Source of the DNA: Trichomonas vaginalis G3
Lineage: Eukaryota > Parabasalia > Trichomonadida > Trichomonadidae
NCBI RefSeq assembly: GCF_026262505.1
Contig: NC_067208.1
Coordinates: 6,023,962-6,087,961, forward strand
Direction of reading: 5' to 3'
DNA length: 64,000 bases
The notes below the pieces were generated by a model that saw only the letters and a list, made by a program, of their open reading frames with translations, made no database searches and was not told the DNA's origin. The translations under genes were made by a program, and so were the position numbers. Each line of letters begins with the position of its first letter. Positions within the stretch are counted from its first letter, which is position 1. Shown in pieces: positions 61,024 through 64,000 of the stretch.

Positions 61024-62442
61024 TCACTTTGCTCCCAAAGATCTCAGATAATTTTGTATATCTATATTCTTTGTTGATGCAAGCGCAGTATTTCCATCAT
61101 TGTCTCTTGCATTTTTATTAGCTCCTGCAGAGATCAAATATTTAACAACTTCAAAATGATCATATTCTGCAGCTAAAATGAGTGGAGTATTTCCAAGGTC
61201 GTCTCTTGTTTCTTTATTTGCACCAACGGAGATAAGATATTCAACAACATTAAGATGACAATTTAATGATGTGCAAGTGAGTGAAGTATATCCAAGATTA
61301 TCTTCTGCTTCTTTATCAGCTCCAATAGAAATAAGATATTTAACAACTTCAAGATGACCATTTCCTGATGCGCGAATAAGTGAAGTTTTGCCATCTTTAT
61401 CCTGTACATCTTTATCAGCTCCGATAGAAATAAGATACTTAACAACTTCTAAGTGACCATTTCTTGAAGCGCAAATGAGTGGAGTAAATCCATATTGACT
61501 CCGTTGATCTTTATCAAATCCAATAGAGCAAAGATATTGAACGACATCAAGATGACCATTATCAGCTGCCCAAATGAGCTGAGTAAATCCATACTTACTC
61601 TTTTCATCTATATTAATTCCAATGGAGATGAGATATTGAACAACTTCAAGATGTCCACCAAATGATGCCCAATTGAGTGGAGTACCTTTAAAATTAGACT
61701 TAATTTCTTTATCTAATCCATGCTGAACAAGAGAATAAACAAGATTGAGATTTCCTTTTAAGCATGCGAAATGAAATATATTTAGATTTTCACCATAAAA
61801 TTTCGTTTTCTTTTCCCAAAGACCATCATCAATAGCTTTTGTCAACATTTTTTTATTTTCTCCCTTCGTTAACTCTTCAAACAAAATATAAACTGCTTCA
61901 AAATCATCGGAATCCTTAAGTTGAGTAATTTTTGCTAGGATATTTTCTGAGGAGTTCTCACGTACTGAGGTGGAGTTGTTCCCTTCAGTAGGTTGGGTCC
62001 GAATAATTCCAATTTTGTTGAATAAAGACATAAATATATTTGTAGGGCCTTGATCTTTTGGTGTGGATATTTCTTTTTGAAGTTTTTCGATTCTTTCTGA
62101 ATTTTCACATAGTTCCTTTTCTGTTTGATGTAAAATATCAATAACTTTATCAAAGATTCTAAAATTCAAATATTCTTTTAAAGATTTCATAATTGTAATG
62201 ACATCTTTCAGATTTTTCGGCAAAAGTGTTGCACATCGAGCAAGAGTATATATATCCTTTGCTTTCATTATCGAGGATGACTGTTTTAGAATAAAACTGA
62301 AATCGTCAATTGACAATTTTGATTTCTCAAAGATCTTTTTGATATCTTCTGCTTCAAAGACATCAAAGAACTTATTTTCTTGAAAATAGTCTCTGATGTG
62401 ATCTGCTATATATTCATAGTTTGGATACAGTTCTTCATACAT
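61024..62442 (-). CDS. Ankyrin-repeat protein of the trichomonad N-terminal-domain type
   Basis: The frame extends 21 codons further upstream to an ATG at 62505, but the ATG at 62442 (MYEELYPNYEYIADHIRDYF) fits the usual start of this family, giving 472 residues. Residues 1-110 form the helical N-terminal domain that precedes ankyrin repeats in very many trichomonad proteins. A linker with coiled coil (TEKELCENSERIEKLQKEIS) follows. About eight ankyrin repeats fill about 218-470, with units such as GHLEVVKYLISIGADKDVQD; the first and last are partial. It probably binds proteins, with no fixed partner predictable. Confidence 0.92.
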   Translation of the reverse strand: MYEELYPNYEYIADHIRDYFQENKFFDVFEAEDIKKIFEKSKLSIDDFSFILKQSSSIMKAKDIYTLARCATLLPKNLKDVITIMKSLKEYLNFRIFDKVIDILHQTEKELCENSERIEKLQKEISTPKDQGPTNIFMSLFNKIGIIRTQPTEGNNSTSVRENSSENILAKITQLKDSDDFEAVYILFEELTKGENKKMLTKAIDDGLWEKKTKFYGENLNIFHFACLKGNLNLVYSLVQHGLDKEIKSNFKGTPLNWASFGGHLEVVQYLISIGINIDEKSKYGFTQLIWAADNGHLDVVQYLCSIGFDKDQRSQYGFTPLICASRNGHLEVVKYLISIGADKDVQDKDGKTSLIRASGNGHLEVVKYLISIGADKEAEDNLGYTSLTCTSLNCHLNVVEYLISVGANKETRDDLGNTPLILAAEYDHFEVVKYLISAGANKNARDNDGNTALASTKNIDIQNYLRSLGAK

Positions 62443-62550
62443 TATTTTATGTAAAGTTGACAGATTCCTAACGTATCGGATAAAAATAAAAGTTGAAAAT
62501 TTCATACAAAACTATCAGCCTTTATGCATAAGAGAATAAATAATAATAAT

Positions 62551-64000
62551 AAAAAAAAAAAAAAAAGGTAGTGGGGCCTCCAGGCACTTCGTGCCCTCTA
62601 GCCCTGAAGATGTTTAGTATAACTTTGTCCGGACAAGTAAGGGTCTATCGTCGCTACAGGAAAAGTTACCGGCGTTCCAAGGAAGTATACTTTGAGAAGC
62701 CTTTTCCCCCTTTTAAAACAAGATAGGACGGTTATTTTACAAAACTGACAACACTTTGACCGAGTAGTTTTTTGTGCTGAACAAAAAGTGTCATATAAAC
62801 ATCTGTCAAAAAACGCTTTTTAACTTCACTTAAAATGCCACGTAAGCTACGTAAGAATATACGTAAGAGGAAGAGAGCATTGAAACATCCAATAGTAAAA
62901 CTGACACCACAACAACAGTTGCAACAACAAATGCTGAATGACCCCACTATGTTGCAACAAATGTCAAGCAACCCTATGCTTTTAAACCGAGTTTTTGGTG
63001 CACAGAGTGGAGGTTTAAGAGCGGCACTTTTAGCGAAAATGGCAGGCTATGGTGGAGCTGCAGACGGAACAGCCTATAACCCTCAAAGTCAAATGAATTT
63101 GAGTTCACTCAAAAATCAAATATCAGATGTCAAAAAGTCAAACATAGACATACAGAAACAAATAAGTGAAAACGAAAAGAAACTAGAATATGACAGACAC
63201 ACAAAGAAACTCAATGAGTTAAACGTAGAGAAAAAGAAGAAAGAAGAACAACTGAAAGAACTAAGTACAGAGGAATATGCGAAAAAAGTGTCAGAAAAAG
63301 CAGCAGAAGTAGCAAAAATGGAACAAGATGTTGTAAATTTGAAAAACCATACTACTCAATATAAAGTACTGAAAGATGAAGAGATAAAACAAAAAGCCCT
63401 GAAGACATATATGGATAGCGATGAGTATAAAAAAGAAGTTGAAGCAAATGTAAAGGCAGAAAAACTTTTACAGTTGCAAAACCAAACCGTACAGTATGAA
63501 AACTTAGCACAAGAAAGTAAAAATAACGACGCAGCCATGCAAAAGGCAATGAAAAGCGCAGAATATATAAAAGCTAACAATGACTGGTTAGATGCCCAAG
63601 CCAACGCTAAAGCAGCCCAGCTTATAGGGTCAATAAGGACAAAAATACAAGCGGATGAAGACAGTTCAAATGAAGCTTTAACAAATGCTGACTTTAAGAA
63701 CGCCTTCGAAGCTCTTCATAGTAAGGTGAAACTAGTGAACGACTTCTCATCTGGAAAGAAACTGAAGTCTGAAGGTTTCGACAAAGAGTTAAGAGAAGTA
63801 GCACAAAATATGACGAAAATAACAGATGCAGCAACGAGACAGGCAGTTCAAAGTGCCTATGACGCCGTTAGAGCAACTGTTGTGGAAAGTCAAGAAAAAG
63901 AGTTACAACAGACCAAAACAGACCTAGTAAATGCTTTCTTAAAAACGAAAAGTCAGGTAGGACATTATGCTGCAGATGGAACATATGTGCCAGCTGGTGG
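62551..64000 (+). mobile_element. Second Polinton-like copy, left end, truncated by the window edge
   Basis: Starts with a 16-base A run followed by GGTAGTGGGGCCTCCAGGCA and the same terminal hairpin. After about 75 bp it departs from the first copy: the foldback modules and 25-bp repeats are replaced by a short unique stretch (62632-62790, opening CTTTGTCCGGACAAGTAAGG). It rejoins at CATATAAACATCTGTCAAAA, just before the coiled-coil gene. The shared gene sequence is very similar, so the two insertions are recent relatives. Same orientation, 4.5 kb apart. Confidence 0.88.
62835..64000 (+). CDS. Element coiled-coil gene, second copy (partial at window edge)
   Basis: Same basic N-terminus and Gln-rich helix as the gene at 35478 (PRKLRKNIRKRKRALKHP), continuing as a long charged coiled coil. 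No obvious break was seen before the window ends in a Gly-rich stretch (THE DNA ends near GCAGATGGAACATATGTGCC). The stop lies outside the window. Virion-core or scaffold role is inferred only from position and composition. Confidence 0.6.
   Translation, partial: MPRKLRKNIRKRKRALKHPIVKLTPQQQLQQQMLNDPTMLQQMSSNPMLLNRVFGAQSGGLRAALLAKMAGYGGAADGTAYNPQSQMNLSSLKNQISDVKKSNIDIQKQISENEKKLEYDRHTKKLNELNVEKKKKEEQLKELSTEEYAKKVSEKAAEVAKMEQDVVNLKNHTTQYKVLKDEEIKQKALKTYMDSDEYKKEVEANVKAEKLLQLQNQTVQYENLAQESKNNDAAMQKAMKSAEYIKANNDWLDAQANAKAAQLIGSIRTKIQADEDSSNEALTNADFKNAFEALHSKVKLVNDFSSGKKLKSEGFDKELREVAQNMTKITDAATRQAVQSAYDAVRATVVESQEKELQQTKTDLVNAFLKTKSQVGHYAADGTYVPAG

Overview
The window looks like nuclear DNA of a trichomonad (Parabasalia), most like Trichomonas vaginalis or a close relative. 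The evidence is AT-rich intergenic DNA, intron-less genes, very short 5' leaders that begin with an Initiator-type motif (TCATTTC or TCATTTTT a few bases before the ATG), a ubiquitin with protist-specific substitutions, and a large capsid-bearing Polinton/Maverick-like element. Species is inference; the Inr motif and gene families are seen directly.

Host genes, left half (1-33250): the C-terminus of an unknown acidic protein; a soluble calreticulin with an FDEL tail; ribosomal protein eL39 (minus, only 51 codons); an unknown 600-residue protein; a PLAC8 protein; a Rab GTPase; a DYRK/Yak1-type kinase; two remnants of a Pmp-like surface protein; a membrane protein with a DHIC version of the DHHC palmitoyltransferase signature; a VIT+VWA protein; a divergent pair of ubiquitin genes; a Mob1 protein; a pecanex-like membrane protein; a C2 protein; and an unknown protein. 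Most are housekeeping, trafficking or signalling genes on both strands with no operon logic.

Between the DHIC gene and the VIT/VWA gene lies a 3.4-kb element (about 17070-20487) bounded by 70-bp inverted repeats. It has no long ORF but carries two long AT-rich hairpins and a 1.26-kb GC-rich array of about ten short and ten long hairpins, at roughly 118-bp pitch, with paired changes in the stems. This is the strongest candidate for something undescribed.

The right half is dominated by a 23.9-kb Polinton-like/PLV-like viral fossil (34181-58060). It has long inverted repeats, poly(A)/poly(T) ends and an AATTT duplication. It carries a capsid block, an SF3 (D5-like) helicase, an A32/FtsK-type packaging ATPase, a retroviral-type integrase, several KilA-N proteins, an HNH nuclease, a phage-type tail-collar fibre and two small amphipathic virion-like proteins. 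No protein-primed DNA polymerase B is recognisable. Some genes look whole; the capsid block and several others are broken, about a dozen breaks in all. Three 22-bp-period repeat arrays, each split once by a palindromic core, lie among its KilA-N genes, with a tRNA-like sequence next to one of them. Host sequence resumes at 58066 with a TMEM62-like metallophosphoesterase and an ankyrin-repeat protein. A second, closely similar copy of the element starts at about 62551 and runs off the right edge.
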